Assembly (NCBI GenBank): GCA_965371245.1
Contig: CBDUXT010000035.1
Location: 1 to 51,788, forward strand
DNA length: 51,788 nt
Direction: 5' to 3'
DNA from: CBDUXT01 sp965371245
GTDB taxonomy: Bacteria > Planctomycetota > Phycisphaerae > UBA1845
The notes below the pieces were generated by a model, which searched no databases, was not told the DNA's origin, and saw only the letters and a list, made by a program, of their open reading frames with translations. Of the stretch, positions 28,350 through 37,701 are shown in pieces; the first letter of the stretch is position 1, and each line of letters starts with the position of its first letter. A program made the translations under genes and the position numbers.

Positions 28350-28850
28350 ATGATACCGACCAAGCGCAGCGCGTTTAGTCTTGTCGAGGCTGCCATATCG
28401 ATCCTGCTCGTCAGCGTTGTGATCGTGGCAGCGCTGAATACGGTGGGCGCCGCCAAGATCGGAAGGCAAAAAAACGCCGACCGGGCACGAGGGACGCTCC
28501 TGGCGCAAGACCTGATGTCGGAGATCTTGATCAAAGCCTACGAGGAACCGATCGACTCGGTCAACTTCGGACGAGAGATCGGCGAGGGCGGATCGGGTCG
28601 AGCGGAGTATGACGACGTAGACGACTTTGACGGCTGGTCGGCGTCACCACCGCAAGACGCCGATCGCAACGACATGACCTACCTGGCCGGCTGGGAACGC
28701 ACGGTCTCCGTTGTCTTCACCGATGGCAACGACGTGACGGGAACAGTCGTTTCCGACCTTGGTGTCAAGCGTGTGACGGTAACCGTCACGGCTCACGGTG
28801 TTCCGGTTGGCGAGATCATCGCCGTCAAGCACAAGAGCCCACCGGAGTAG
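28350..28850 (+). CDS. Prepilin-like protein (type IV pilin/pseudopilin family)
   Basis: Protein of 166 residues. The N-terminus has a short basic leader, then AFSLVEAAISILLVSVV, the prepilin peptidase site (Ala in place of the usual Gly, Phe-Ser-Leu-Val-Glu with Glu at +5) and hydrophobic helix. The rest is a small acidic periplasmic domain (DDVDDFDGW). Such proteins are processed by PilD and join pili or type II secretion pseudopili. No pilus or secretion motor genes are near. The next gene follows after about 20 nt. Confidence 0.85.
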   Translation: MIPTKRSAFSLVEAAISILLVSVVIVAALNTVGAAKIGRQKNADRARGTLLAQDLMSEILIKAYEEPIDSVNFGREIGEGGSGRAEYDDVDDFDGWSASPPQDADRNDMTYLAGWERTVSVVFTDGNDVTGTVVSDLGVKRVTVTVTAHGVPVGEIIAVKHKSPPE

Positions 28851-28869
28851 GAAGAGCGACACCTCGACC

Positions 28870-30177
28870 GTGAGAAACAACATGCCGTCAGGCCGAACAC
28901 GGAAGAGCCATCCCATTCGCCACAGGCGGCGAGGCGGCATGTACATTATCGTTCTCGGCACTTCGATGATGCTAACCGTCATCGGCCTGTCCGCCCTCAT
29001 GCTTGTTCGCATCGAACGTCGATCGATCGAAATGGGCGGTGATTTTACACAAGCGAGGTTTCATGCCCAGTCCGCCGTCGAACTGGCCCTGTGGCAGTTG
29101 GAAAACATTCCAGACTGGCGGACCACCCTTCCCAACGGCCCATGGAGAGTAAACCAGCCCATCGGCACGGGAACGTACGCGATTGAGGGCCGTGACCCCA
29201 TCGACGGCGACCTGAGCAACAACGTGACCGACCCCGTGGAGCTGACGGCCGTCGGTTATCAGGGTGACGCACGATACAAGTTGCAGGTCACGCTCACGCC
29301 GCGGATACGGGGGTACAGTTGCCTCGAAGCGGCGCTGCACGCCAATCGCACGTTAGCGTTCGACGGGACGACCCTGCAGTGCGATCAAGTGATTAGCAGC
29401 AACGACACCGTCACGGCATCAACTTCCACGATCAACTCGGACGTCGAGGCCGTGACCGCCATTACCGGCACCACGTACAACGGGACAAACACGACGCCGA
29501 TCACGCCGAGAGCGATGCCGGACACAACGGTCTTCGACTATTACCTGGCTAACGGAACCTCGATGGATCTAGCCTTGATCCCCAAACCGGCGACCAGCTA
29601 CATCGTCGAGAATGTGGTCATCAGCCCGACCAGCAACCCGTACGACGCGTTGGCAATCAATTCCAGCGGCATCTACATCTTCAACTGCTTGGGTGCCGAT
29701 CTGATTATTCGTAATTCACGAATCGTCGGGACGCTCGTCCTCCTCGACCCCGGCCCCAACACCGAGATCCAGCAATCCGTCAACTGGTCGCCGGCCGTCA
29801 GTCATTACCCCTCGCTTCTCGTGCGGGGGAGCATCCAGGTCAATCTCGACGCGGGCGCGGCGAGCCTCAACGAGGCTGTGCTGGCGACCAATTTCAACCC
29901 GACGAGCACACCGTTCAACGACGTGACAGACTCGGATACGACGGACGTATACCTCTCGGTCATTTCGGGGCTCATCTACACCTCCGTGGACCTGGACACA
30001 GCGGCGGGCCTATTCGTCGAGGGTGTGGTCGTGGTCGGGAATGCGTTCAACGCGGCCGCAGGCGCGAACATCGATCTCACATACCAGCCCACGTACCTGG
30101 AGAACCCGCCGCCCGGCTTCGCGTTGCCCCCGATCATGAAGATCGTCGAAGGCAGTTGGCGACAGGTCGTGGATTGA
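28870..30177 (+). CDS. PilX-like exported protein
   Basis: About 435 residues. The start is uncertain: GTG at 28870, ATG at 28882 or ATG at 28939 (with a GGCGAGGCGG site) are all in frame. A basic segment (SHPIRHRRRGG) precedes one hydrophobic helix (YIIVLGTSMMLTVIGLSAL), then FTQARFHAQSAVELALWQLE, a pattern typical of PilX N-terminal and related pilus-assembly proteins. The long C-terminal part is Asn/Thr/Ser-rich beta structure. It is paired with the prepilin-like gene and probably works with it. Confidence 0.75.
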   Translation: MRNNMPSGRTRKSHPIRHRRRGGMYIIVLGTSMMLTVIGLSALMLVRIERRSIEMGGDFTQARFHAQSAVELALWQLENIPDWRTTLPNGPWRVNQPIGTGTYAIEGRDPIDGDLSNNVTDPVELTAVGYQGDARYKLQVTLTPRIRGYSCLEAALHANRTLAFDGTTLQCDQVISSNDTVTASTSTINSDVEAVTAITGTTYNGTNTTPITPRAMPDTTVFDYYLANGTSMDLALIPKPATSYIVENVVISPTSNPYDALAINSSGIYIFNCLGADLIIRNSRIVGTLVLLDPGPNTEIQQSVNWSPAVSHYPSLLVRGSIQVNLDAGAASLNEAVLATNFNPTSTPFNDVTDSDTTDVYLSVISGLIYTSVDLDTAAGLFVEGVVVVGNAFNAAAGANIDLTYQPTYLENPPPGFALPPIMKIVEGSWRQVVD

Positions 30178-30385
30178 TTCGGTTTCCCCGAGGGCGCCGA
30201 CCAAGCGGGGTAGTCGCCGCATCTCAAGAAGCGAACCGCGGGTCCGACGCGGCCGGTTGGGAGTCGAACCCACCAGTCACCGGTTCAGCGACGACTCACC
30301 GGCTCAAGAGCCCCAGACCCACCAAGCGTACGGACCCTCCAGGACCCTGGTCGCGGTCATCCGTCTCCTGGATATAATCGACACC

Positions 30386-31915
30386 ATGATCGCCCAGCTC
30401 CATAGCGTGGCTTTCAACGGAATTCAGGCGGTCCCCGTTGAGGTCGAGGTCGATGTCGCGCGGCGGGGGTTTGCCGGGACCGCAGTCGTCGGCCTGCCTG
30501 ATGCGGCCGTCAAGGAAAGCATCGAGCGCGTCCGCAGCGCCATGCAGAACTCCGGCTACGACTTCCCGCGATACAAAACGGTCATCAACCTGGCGCCGGC
30601 CGATCTTCGCAAAGAAGGTCCGATTTTCGATCTGCCCATCGCTCTGGGCATCAGCCTCGCCAACGGTAATGCGGTCAGCGAGCAGACGGACGGCTACCTG
30701 GTGGCCGGCGAGCTGGCGCTTGACGGGCGCGTGCGACCCATCCGCGGTGCGTTGTCGGCGGCCATCCTGTCCAAAGAACGCGGGTTGCGTGGAATCATCC
30801 TCCCCGTCGAAAACGCGGCCGAGGCCGCCGTTGTGGAAGGGCTCGACGTCATCCCGGTCGGTTGCCTGACCGATGCGATCGGCTTCCTCTCCGGAGAGCT
30901 TCCGCTTGAGCCGGCCACCGTTGATCTCAAAGCGATCTTTGCGGCTTCGTCCGTCTACGAGTGTGATTTCGCCGATGTGCGTGGTCAAGAACACGTGAAG
31001 CGTGCCCTGACGATCGCGGCCGCTGGAAGGCACAACGTGCTGTTGATCGGGCCTCCCGGGTCGGGAAAGACCATGTTGGCCAAGCGGCTGCCCACCATTC
31101 TTCCGCCGCTGACACTCGACGAATCGCTCGAGGCGACGCGCATCCATTCCGTTGCGGGCGAGCTTCGCCCGCGCGTGGCGTTGTTGGCTACCAGGCCGGT
31201 GCGAGCGCCCCATCACTCGGCCAGCACGCCGGCACTCGTCGGCGGCGGTCCGATTCCCAAGGCCGGCGAGATTTCGCTCGCCCATCACGGCGTACTCTTC
31301 CTCGATGAGTTTCCGGAGTTTTCTCGGCCCGCGCTCGAAGCGCTCCGGCAACCGCTTGAGGAAGGCGAGATCACGATCGCGCGAGCGCACACCACGATCA
31401 CCTACCCGGCCTCCGTGCTGATGCTGGCTGCGATGAACCCGTGTCCCTGCGGATACTTCGGAGACCCTCGCAAGCCCTGCAAGTGCTCGCCGATGCAGAT
31501 TGACAAGTACCTGGCACGAATCAGCGGACCGCTGATCGACCGGATCGACATCCACATCGAAGTGCCCGCGGTTCCCTTGTCCGAGCTGCGAAGTGACCGG
31601 GACGGCACATCCTCCGCCGTCATGCGCGAGCAGGTCATCGTGGCATCCAATTGCCAGGCGAAGCGCTTTGCCGACACCTCCACCAACGCCAACGGACGCA
31701 TGAGCGGAAAGGCCGTCCGCCGTTACTGCCGGTTGGATGACGCGTCCGAAACGATCCTGCGTCAGGCGTTGACCGAACTGGGGCTCTCCGCGCGCGCCCA
31801 CGACAAGATTCTCCGCGTGAGCCGAACGATCGCCGACCTGGCCGGACGGGAGAATATAAGCCCGGATGACGTGCTGGAGGCCGTTCACTACCGTCGGCTT
31901 GATCGCCAGCTATAG
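30386..31915 (+). CDS. comM: Mg-chelatase-like AAA ATPase, YifB/ComM family
   Basis: The ATG at 30386 gives 509 residues, the usual family length; a longer frame from 30257 adds an unrelated leader. The N-terminal ChlI-like domain (VEVDVARRGFAGTAVVGLPD, INLAPADLRKEG) is followed by Walker A (GPPGSGKT, about 220), Walker B (VLFLDEFPEF), a Cys-rich insert (NPCPCGYFGD, CKCS) and a C-terminal domain (LSARAHDKILRVSRTIADL). ComM is a branch-migration helicase that helps integrate DNA taken up in natural transformation. Lying after two pilin-like genes it could belong to a competence context (inference). Confidence 0.95.
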   Translation: MIAQLHSVAFNGIQAVPVEVEVDVARRGFAGTAVVGLPDAAVKESIERVRSAMQNSGYDFPRYKTVINLAPADLRKEGPIFDLPIALGISLANGNAVSEQTDGYLVAGELALDGRVRPIRGALSAAILSKERGLRGIILPVENAAEAAVVEGLDVIPVGCLTDAIGFLSGELPLEPATVDLKAIFAASSVYECDFADVRGQEHVKRALTIAAAGRHNVLLIGPPGSGKTMLAKRLPTILPPLTLDESLEATRIHSVAGELRPRVALLATRPVRAPHHSASTPALVGGGPIPKAGEISLAHHGVLFLDEFPEFSRPALEALRQPLEEGEITIARAHTTITYPASVLMLAAMNPCPCGYFGDPRKPCKCSPMQIDKYLARISGPLIDRIDIHIEVPAVPLSELRSDRDGTSSAVMREQVIVASNCQAKRFADTSTNANGRMSGKAVRRYCRLDDASETILRQALTELGLSARAHDKILRVSRTIADLAGRENISPDDVLEAVHYRRLDRQL

Positions 31916-32083
31916 CGCCGCGCGTGTGTGCGTTGAAGACGACACGATCGACCAGGCTCAGTGACGTCCGCGTCCGATTATCGGACGATCCTGCCTGATC
32001 GCCGCGCTACATCCGACTGATCCCAACCGTCACTGAGGCCTCCTGCGTAACCGTAGGCGGTTTCCATTCGTTTCAACAAAGAA

Positions 32084-32428
32084 GTGATGAGCGGAAACGC
32101 GATTCTCTTGGATCCCGGACGGCTGAGGCAGGCGCTCTCGCTCCTGGGGGTATCGCAGGCGGAACTCGCCAGGGCGAGCGGCGTATCCACGACCACGATC
32201 TCCCTTCTTCTCTCAGCGACTCGCGTCCCCAGCCAGGACATCGCCGTACGCTTGATCGGTGGGGTAGAACGGGCTTTCAAGGAGAAAGGCTGCCGATTGG
32301 ACACCGCCTTCTTTGCCGAAGGAAGGCAACGGGAAGGTGTATTCCTATTACCACTGTCGCTGGTGCGGAACGACGGTCCTGGCCAAGCTGAACGAGATCG
32401 TCCTGGAAAAGCTGTGCGAGCTGGGTAA
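32084..32428 (+). pseudogene. XRE-type HTH regulator, probably 3'-disrupted
   Basis: Residues about 12-72 form a Cro/C1-type HTH (LRQALSLLGVSQAELARASG, STTTISLLLS) with a short linker ending in DTAFFAEG. After about residue 80 the frame turns into low-quality sequence, while a second frame starting at 32313 carries a zinc-ribbon-like sequence. A deletion or frameshift joins the two. It may still give a functional short repressor. Confidence 0.55.
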
Positions 32429-32510
32429 AGACGGCGACTATCTGAAAGACCGCGAACGGGTAGCTCGCAACCTAGAGGCGGCTTCGCAGTCGTCATCCGT
32501 CAGAGCGTGA
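32313..32510 (+). pseudogene. Recombinase-like zinc-ribbon fragment
   Basis: A 65-residue frame overlapping the XRE gene reads VYSYYHCRWCG, then KLNEIVLEKLCELGKD. This recalls the zinc beta-ribbon and helix at the C-terminus of large serine recombinases. No catalytic domain is nearby. I read it as the end of a lost recombinase; similarity is short and the call is tentative. Confidence 0.4.
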
Positions 32511-32515
32511 ATGAG

Positions 32516-32970
32516 ACTTGACGCGCCGGCTTTCGCGGCTGGCCCAATTCTCCCCAACGCCGTTGCGGCGACATACCTGCAATGCCTCGCGTCGTCATCC
32601 ACAGACTCGTTGGGTTGCTCAGGGTCATCCTCCATTGTGAGGAATGCAGGCTCCTCGGACGCCCATCGCGGTACGAAGCTGCTGTCCAGCATGCGCGTGA
32701 GGCTGGGAACCGCATCCACGGCATCTGGCCCAATCAATCCAAGCGCAGCCGCAGCCACCCAACGGGTCTCGATATCGCTGTCGCTCAGCAACTCCACGAT
32801 GATCGGCACCGCTGCCCTGGCATCCGGCCCTATCTTGCCCAAGGCCTCTACCGGTTTGCATCGGTTCCAAACATCCTCGTCCTCGACGACGCTTATCGCT
32901 TTGATGAGAGCTGGGACCGCAACCTTCGCGTCCGCGCCAAGACTTCCGAGCAGATCTCGTGTACTTCCGC
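32516..32970 (-). pseudogene. HEAT-repeat protein fragment
   Basis: The minus frame encodes several HEAT-like units: LGSLGADAKVAVPALIKAI, then LGKIGPDARAAVPIIVELLSD, LGLIGPDAVDAVPSLTRML and LGRIGPAAKAG. There is no start with a ribosome site; the 5' side abuts a truncated transposase in another frame and the 3' side runs into low-quality sequence. It is an internal piece of a larger scaffold protein. Confidence 0.7.
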
Positions 32971-33422
32971 GTACTGATCCCGTTGATCAGCTTACGCACA
33001 ATGCTCGGTTGCCGCCTTGGCGGAGACTGGAAACGCTCGTAGCTCGTCAGTGTCACCTCGTGGCCTTCCATGCTCCGGACGCGTGGCTTGACCGTTCTGA
33101 CCTTCTTGCCGCCGAGCACCACATAGCCCGGTTGGCTTGTCCAACGTGTGGCTTGCCGCTGGGGATCGTGACGACCCTTTGGACCGGCCAGCGATTCGAC
33201 CTCGGCGTTCATTACCGACTGCATGATCAGCAGCCCGGCCTCACCGGCCAGGCGTTCGATCTCGGCGCTCACGCCGCCGATGATCTCGGCCATCGACACT
33301 GGAAGCTCGACGGTCACGCGACCGCTGAGGACATCTGCGGCGTCGATCATCCGCGCCTCACCCGAGCTGCGGGCTGTACACCGGCTCGATTTCTTCGCTC
33401 GCTTCGAGTAGCTTTTCGACAT
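32970..33422 (-). pseudogene. Truncated IS256-type transposase
   Basis: The start is intact: AAGGAG seven bases before the ATG at 33422. The first 150 residues match the N-terminal part of mutator/IS256-family transposases (RWTSQPGYVVLGGKKV, TVKPRVRSMEGHEVTLTSY, INGISTRKY). The similarity stops near 32970, before the catalytic DDE core, where HEAT-coding DNA begins in a different frame. It cannot transpose by itself. Confidence 0.75.
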
Positions 33423-33503
33423 GGCGGTTCTCCTTTTTGGGACTGTTTCTTATCTTCCCGGAGCCTACCACCGTGGCTGGCTGCAGGGGAGAACCGCTCT
33501 TTT

Positions 33504-33881
33504 TCAACTAACTTCGGGGCATGCTCTGATTCCTTCACGACGCACGTAAAGCTCGGTCACTTGCCGTACGAGCATATCAAACTCGTTTATGCTGTTGGAG
33601 TGGTGCATGCCGTACAGGCATTCGAATTGGACCTGCATGGCAATCGTGATGTCGCCCTTGCCGCCATGTTGAATTAGCAGATTTCGGAAATGCTCTTCGG
33701 TGAGTAACCGCTTTCCGTCGCTAATTCCGTGGACGTAGAAGATCGCTTGAACCAAGGGCTGGAACTTCTCGTCGAAGTAGTTGAGGTTGATGTTGTGCTC
33801 CACCAACTCCAAAATGACTTCAGAATGGCGGAGTATTAGGTTGATGAGCTTCTCTTGCACCTCATGTTCGGGATTCTTCAT
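33504..33881 (-). CDS. Small DnaB N-terminal-domain-like protein
   Basis: The ATG at 33881 overlaps the stop of the upstream gene (ATGA) and has AAGGGGG upstream. The 125 residues resemble the helical N-terminal domain of replicative helicase DnaB (KLINLILRHSEVILELV, YFDEKFQPLVQAIFYVH, ending in DMLVRQVTELYVRR). There is no ATPase part. It could be a helicase-loading or inhibiting factor of a mobile element, or a truncated helicase; I favour a real small gene because of the coupled operon. Confidence 0.65.
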   Translation of the reverse strand: MKNPEHEVQEKLINLILRHSEVILELVEHNINLNYFDEKFQPLVQAIFYVHGISDGKRLLTEEHFRNLLIQHGGKGDITIAMQVQFECLYGMHHSNSINEFDMLVRQVTELYVRREGIRACPEVS

Positions 33882-34108
33882 AGTGAGCCCCCTTCCATCA
33901 CGATGTTGATGGTCCCGTGAGGATGCCTTTCGCGGGCTTTGCGGGCTGTTGGCTCTGCCTCTTCGACGGTACTGAATCGCAGCGCGTTGCGGGAATGATT
34001 CGCCCACATCTCAGAGGTTGTCGTACTCTCGACGCTCTCCAGGTAGTACGTATGGACGCAGCACTCTCCGGGGATTGTCTCTTGGATGAGAAATGTTTGA
34101 TCGTTCAT
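33878..34108 (-). CDS. Small protein, unknown, first gene of a two-gene operon
   Basis: Protein of 76 residues with GGAGG eight bases before the ATG. Composition is normal for a cytoplasmic protein (FSTVEEAEPTARKARERHP). No family recognised. It is coupled to the DnaB-N-like gene by an ATGA overlap. An AT-richer region with inverted repeats lies upstream. Confidence 0.7.
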   Translation of the reverse strand: MNDQTFLIQETIPGECCVHTYYLESVESTTTSEMWANHSRNALRFSTVEEAEPTARKARERHPHGTINIVMEGGSL

Positions 34109-34490
34109 TCTGATACCCTCCAGAAACGAGGCTGCCCTTGACAGCCGTCGAGAACAACTGCCAAGGGCAAAGGGGTATTACAGATGAACACTCTTGAATT
34201 ACGGATTAGTGCGTTGCGTCACGTGACGTTTATCATTCTCGATAGTACAATACCCCTTTGCCTCACCTACATTATACTCGAAACCTACAACGATCCCTCT
34301 TTGTTATTTGAGAAAATATTGTCCGCAGGGGATGCAACCGAAGGTCATGGGTTTCAGCTCACCTCTGACGGTGGCGTCCTTCCGGAGCAATCCCCGGCTC
34401 GGCCCAGATGGCATGGAACCGCGTGGCTGCGGGTGCTTCACGGCCCAGCGTGCTGGTTTAACAGAAACCGCGAAGATATGATCTGCTGTC
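34109..34490. other. AT-rich intergenic region with inverted repeats
   Basis: About 380 bp between divergent genes, clearly more AT-rich than its surroundings. It holds a perfect 14-bp inverted repeat (GGCAAAGGGGTATT at 34166-34179 and its inverse at 34249-34262) and a 12-bp palindrome CGTCACGTGACG at 34217-34228. A TATAAT-like box for the minus strand is at 34271-34276 without a clear -35. Possible operator, replication or recombination site for the two-gene operon. Confidence 0.55.
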
Positions 34491-35387
34491 ATGAACGAGA
34501 ATCTGAGCTCGGCGGAAGAGGTCTACTGCTCAAATCGAAAGGACTGCTTGCGCCGCGTCCTGGTGCTCGAAGCCGCAGGCATCCCCTCTCAGATTCGCCA
34601 AGAACCCGGAAAGTCAATAATCGTCGTACCCGCATCTTTCGCTGCAAAGGCTCGCTACGAGATCGATGCCTACGCAAGCGAGAACCAGCCTTCGCCGTCC
34701 GGAACGACAACGGTTCCTGAACAACGCAACGGCTGGCCCGGAGTCGTGGGCTATGCCATCGTCGTGGTGCTCATGTTCGTACTCGAGCGCCATGGCATCC
34801 TCAGCGAGGAATGGTTCGATGCCGGTAAGACAGATGCTGGTCTAATCTGCCAGGGTGAATGGTGGCGGACCGTGACCGCCTTGAGCCTGCACAGCGACCT
34901 CGTCCATCTGGCTGGCAACCTCGTCTTCGGTGGTCTGATCGGTCTGTTTGTCGGACAGCTACTGGGTTCTGGATTGGCATGGATCAGCATTCTGTTCGCC
35001 GGGGCTGCGGGGAATCTGCTCAATGCGGTGGTTCGCGACCCTCGGCACACGTCTGTTGGAGCTTCGACGGCGGTCTTTGCAGCCTTCGGCATCGTAGCAG
35101 CCTTTGCGACGATTCGTCGGCGGCATCTACGAGCGTCGAAGTTCGCCCGGTACACGCCCATCATCGGCGCGGTGATCCTGTTGAGCTACCTTGGCACGAG
35201 TGGGGAACGAACGGACGTGTTCGCCCACGTGGCGGGGTTTGTTGCCGGTTTGCTGCTCGGAGCGTTGTATGGAAAACTGGGCGACAGGATAATGTTGGGA
35301 ACACGCAGCCAATTCGTACTCGGAGTCAGCGCGGTGGCTCTCTTAGTGACGACGTGGCTGATAGCGTTGACGCGGAACCAACCTTGA
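34491..35387 (+). CDS. Rhomboid-family intramembrane serine protease
   Basis: Protein of 298 residues. The first 75 are a cytoplasmic domain with Cys residues (VYCSNRKDC). Six or so membrane helices follow. Signature residues are present: HLAGN (139-143), catalytic Ser192 in SVGAST and catalytic His246 in FAHVAGF. Rhomboids cleave substrates within the membrane; the substrate is unknown. The ribosome site is weak. Confidence 0.92.
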   Translation: MNENLSSAEEVYCSNRKDCLRRVLVLEAAGIPSQIRQEPGKSIIVVPASFAAKARYEIDAYASENQPSPSGTTTVPEQRNGWPGVVGYAIVVVLMFVLERHGILSEEWFDAGKTDAGLICQGEWWRTVTALSLHSDLVHLAGNLVFGGLIGLFVGQLLGSGLAWISILFAGAAGNLLNAVVRDPRHTSVGASTAVFAAFGIVAAFATIRRRHLRASKFARYTPIIGAVILLSYLGTSGERTDVFAHVAGFVAGLLLGALYGKLGDRIMLGTRSQFVLGVSAVALLVTTWLIALTRNQP

Positions 35388-35534
35388 TCGGTTCGCGACG
35401 AGACGTGGCCGCGTCGGCAGATTATCGTCCGGCGAACGGCAGCGAGAACTCCCATGCGTACGGCAAGACTGCCAACATGCATCCAGAATGGCTTGGCTTA
35501 GTTCTGCTGGCAGGATGCTAAGTAGCCGTGCTCG

Positions 35535-35965
35535 CAGATCGCCAATCAGACCTTCTACGACAGCAGCGTTCTGGACGAGATCGCCAAGTTCACCTACACC
35601 TACGACGACGCCGGAAACCCCATAGAGAAAAAGTAACCGCGGCACCGGGAACAACGCCGCGGGCTTCGGCAAGGCCCAGCACCCCAGCTTCATCCCGCAG
35701 CTTCCCACGGTGGCCTACGACTACGAAAACCGACTGACGCAGGTCGATTATGCGCCGGATGGTGGCGCCTCCACCCGGCTGGCCCACTTCGCCTACGACG
35801 CCCTGGGTCGGATGATCTCCTCGCAGCTTCGCTTCGACGCCGACGTCAACGGCCGCACCGAGACGCTCAAGTACATCTACGACGGCGTCATCGTGGTGGC
35901 CGAGTACGGCGAGTCGGACAACCTCTCGACCCGCCTTATCCACGGCACGCAGGGCATCGCCCTAA
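35535..35965 (+). pseudogene. RHS/YD-repeat protein fragment with frameshift
   Basis: Two adjoining frames carry YD-repeat sequence: FTYTYDDAGNPIEKK ends at a stop at 35634, and the next frame continues with VAYDYENRLTQVDY, FAYDALGRM and KYIYDGV. The similarity ends exactly where a MITE-like repeat begins. There is no start or secretion signal. It is the remnant of a large RHS-type protein. Confidence 0.8.
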
Positions 35966-36089
35966 GAGGGTGTACAAGAAGGGTCATGACGAACCGAGCC
36001 GCGAACGTGAGGGAGCGGTTTCGAGTGCGAAACCGGACCGCTTCCTTACGGGCGCGGCTCGGAAAAAGCCTTCTTAAACACGCTCTAAG
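35963..36089. repeat. MITE-like palindromic element, copy B
   Basis: About 127 bp. The left arm AGAGGGTGTACAAGAAGG and the complement of the right arm AGAGCGTGTTTAAGAAGG are near-identical, and both arms carry inner CCGAGCCGCG. It sits at the end of the RHS similarity, so it may have inserted there. Confidence 0.75.
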
Positions 36090-36181
36090 CGCGCAGCCGA
36101 AGCCCCCGGCGTCTGGCGAAGGAAACACCGGGAGCTACAGCTTGGCTTGGCTTTGCAGGTTTGGTGTGAGAATGCCCGGCG

Positions 36182-36385
36182 CTAGCCGGTCACGCGCACG
36201 TTGTTCGCTTGGGGGCCTTTCTGGCCTTCGGATTGCTCGAACTCGACAGGCGCACCGTCGGTCATGCGGGAAACGCTATCGGGATCGACAGCGCTGTGGT
36301 GAACGAACACATCGGGACTTCCGTCGTTTGGCTTGATGAACCCGAACTTCTTGGTCTGATCGAACCACTTCACAGTACCTTGCAT
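36182..36385 (-). CDS. Cold-shock protein (CspA family)
   Basis: The ATG at 36385 gives 67 residues, the normal length; a longer frame upstream is untranslated leader. RNA-binding motifs are present: RNP1-like KKFGFI and RNP2 DVFVHHSAV. The start VKWFDQTKKFGFIKPNDGS is typical. It acts as an RNA chaperone or antiterminator in the cytoplasm. The leader of over 100 nt before the next divergent gene may hold a cold-responsive 5' UTR. Confidence 0.95.
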   Translation of the reverse strand: MQGTVKWFDQTKKFGFIKPNDGSPDVFVHHSAVDPDSVSRMTDGAPVEFEQSEGQKGPQANNVRVTG

Positions 36386-36639
36386 TGAAACAACCTTTGT
36401 AACAGGGCTAGGGGGTGAGGGCGCGGTGAAACAACCACTGTTCCGGGCGGCCTCGCACCTAGCAGGGCGTAGGAATTCCCCGGAAGTATCGCCGGGCTCT
36501 TGGGCTGTGTCAAGTAGAAGAATCAGCACCGCTGAACAGGCCTGGAAGGCTTCGGTAGGCATTTCCGCTCCTATCGCCCCGTGGGCAGCCCCAGGGGCGT
36601 TTTGTTTTCCGGGTCCGGACGCCATACACTTGCCAAACC

Positions 36640-37623
36640 ATGGATCGAAGCTACTACGTCGTGGACGCCTTTGCCGCTCAGCCGTTCTCCGGGAACCCGG
36701 CCGCGGTCGTGATCGATGCGGCTGGACTGACTGACGAGCAGATGCAGGCCATCGCGGCCGAATTCAACCTTTCCGAGACCACCTTCGTCCTGCCGCCCAC
36801 GGGGCCGGCTCCCGAGGAAGCTTGTGCGAGCACCGAGCGCTCTATCCGGTTTCGCTGGTTCACGCCGGGCATGGAGGTCGATATGTGCGGCCACGCCACC
36901 ATCGCGGCGGTCCATGCGTTGGTCGAATCGGGGCTGTGGCCGCTCGATCCGCAGACTGGGTGTGTAACGGCGTCCATCGAGACCCGAGCCGGGCACTTGA
37001 AAACGGCGGTGGAGCCCATCCCCGGTCAGGGCGCCGGGCGGATGATCTGGCTCGATCTGCTTGACCCGGTGTTGGCCGAGCAAACCTTCGACGACGCCGA
37101 GCTGTCGGCCTCACTCGGTCTTCCGGCGGACGCCTTCGATCGGTCGATCCCATCCGTGCGTAGTCAGGATGGCGATGCGCTGGTTTTCGTCAACGACGTG
37201 ATATCGCTCAACGGCGCCACCCCGGACTTCGCGCGACTGCGCGACATGCTGATCCGCAACGGGCTCCGCGGGTTGTCGCTGGCGACTGTCAACACCTTGA
37301 CACCATCGGTCAACGTTCAATCGCGGTTCTTCGCACCGCCGGCCGGTGTCGATGAGGATCCCGTCACCGGCAGCGTTCACGGACCGCTGGCCGCGCACCT
37401 TGTGCAACAAGGCCTTGTTCCGTTGCACGATGGCGTGGCCGGGCTCACCTGTATCCAGGCGAAGGCCGGCGGTCGCGCGGGCCTGCTCTTTGCCCTGGTC
37501 ACGGGCAAGGAGCAAGGCGGCTATTGCGTACGGATTGGCGGACAGGCGGTCACGACGATGCGCGGGACGCTCATTCTTTCGCGCGATCCACCAGTGGCAA
37601 ACTTGCAGCACGTTGGCTCGTGA
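36640..37623 (+). CDS. PhzF-family isomerase/epimerase
   Basis: Protein of 327 residues. It starts YYVVDAFAAQPFSGNPAAVV and has the acid residue Glu46 (LSETTFV), DMCGHATIAAVHAL and DEDPVTGSVHGPLA, all typical of the PhzF fold of two diaminopimelate-epimerase-like halves. Family members isomerise small carboxylates; only some make phenazines. It stands alone, divergent from the cold-shock gene, so its substrate cannot be told. Confidence 0.93.
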   Translation: MDRSYYVVDAFAAQPFSGNPAAVVIDAAGLTDEQMQAIAAEFNLSETTFVLPPTGPAPEEACASTERSIRFRWFTPGMEVDMCGHATIAAVHALVESGLWPLDPQTGCVTASIETRAGHLKTAVEPIPGQGAGRMIWLDLLDPVLAEQTFDDAELSASLGLPADAFDRSIPSVRSQDGDALVFVNDVISLNGATPDFARLRDMLIRNGLRGLSLATVNTLTPSVNVQSRFFAPPAGVDEDPVTGSVHGPLAAHLVQQGLVPLHDGVAGLTCIQAKAGGRAGLLFALVTGKEQGGYCVRIGGQAVTTMRGTLILSRDPPVANLQHVGS

Positions 37624-37701
37624 TATCTTCACGGTCTTGCGCGTTTCGAACCCGTGCCCGTTTCAGCGCCCGTCTAACACAGCCGCTTCACTCATCGGAA
37701 C

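Noticed and set aside
30262..30300. tRNA T-arm-like sequence (GGGTTCGACTCCC on the minus strand)
   Set aside because: Flanks do not fold into an acceptor, D or anticodon arm of proper size, including the selenocysteine tRNA layout; taken as chance.
30296..31888. 530-codon minus-strand open frame
   Set aside because: Antisense shadow of the comM gene, with no domain or ribosome site.
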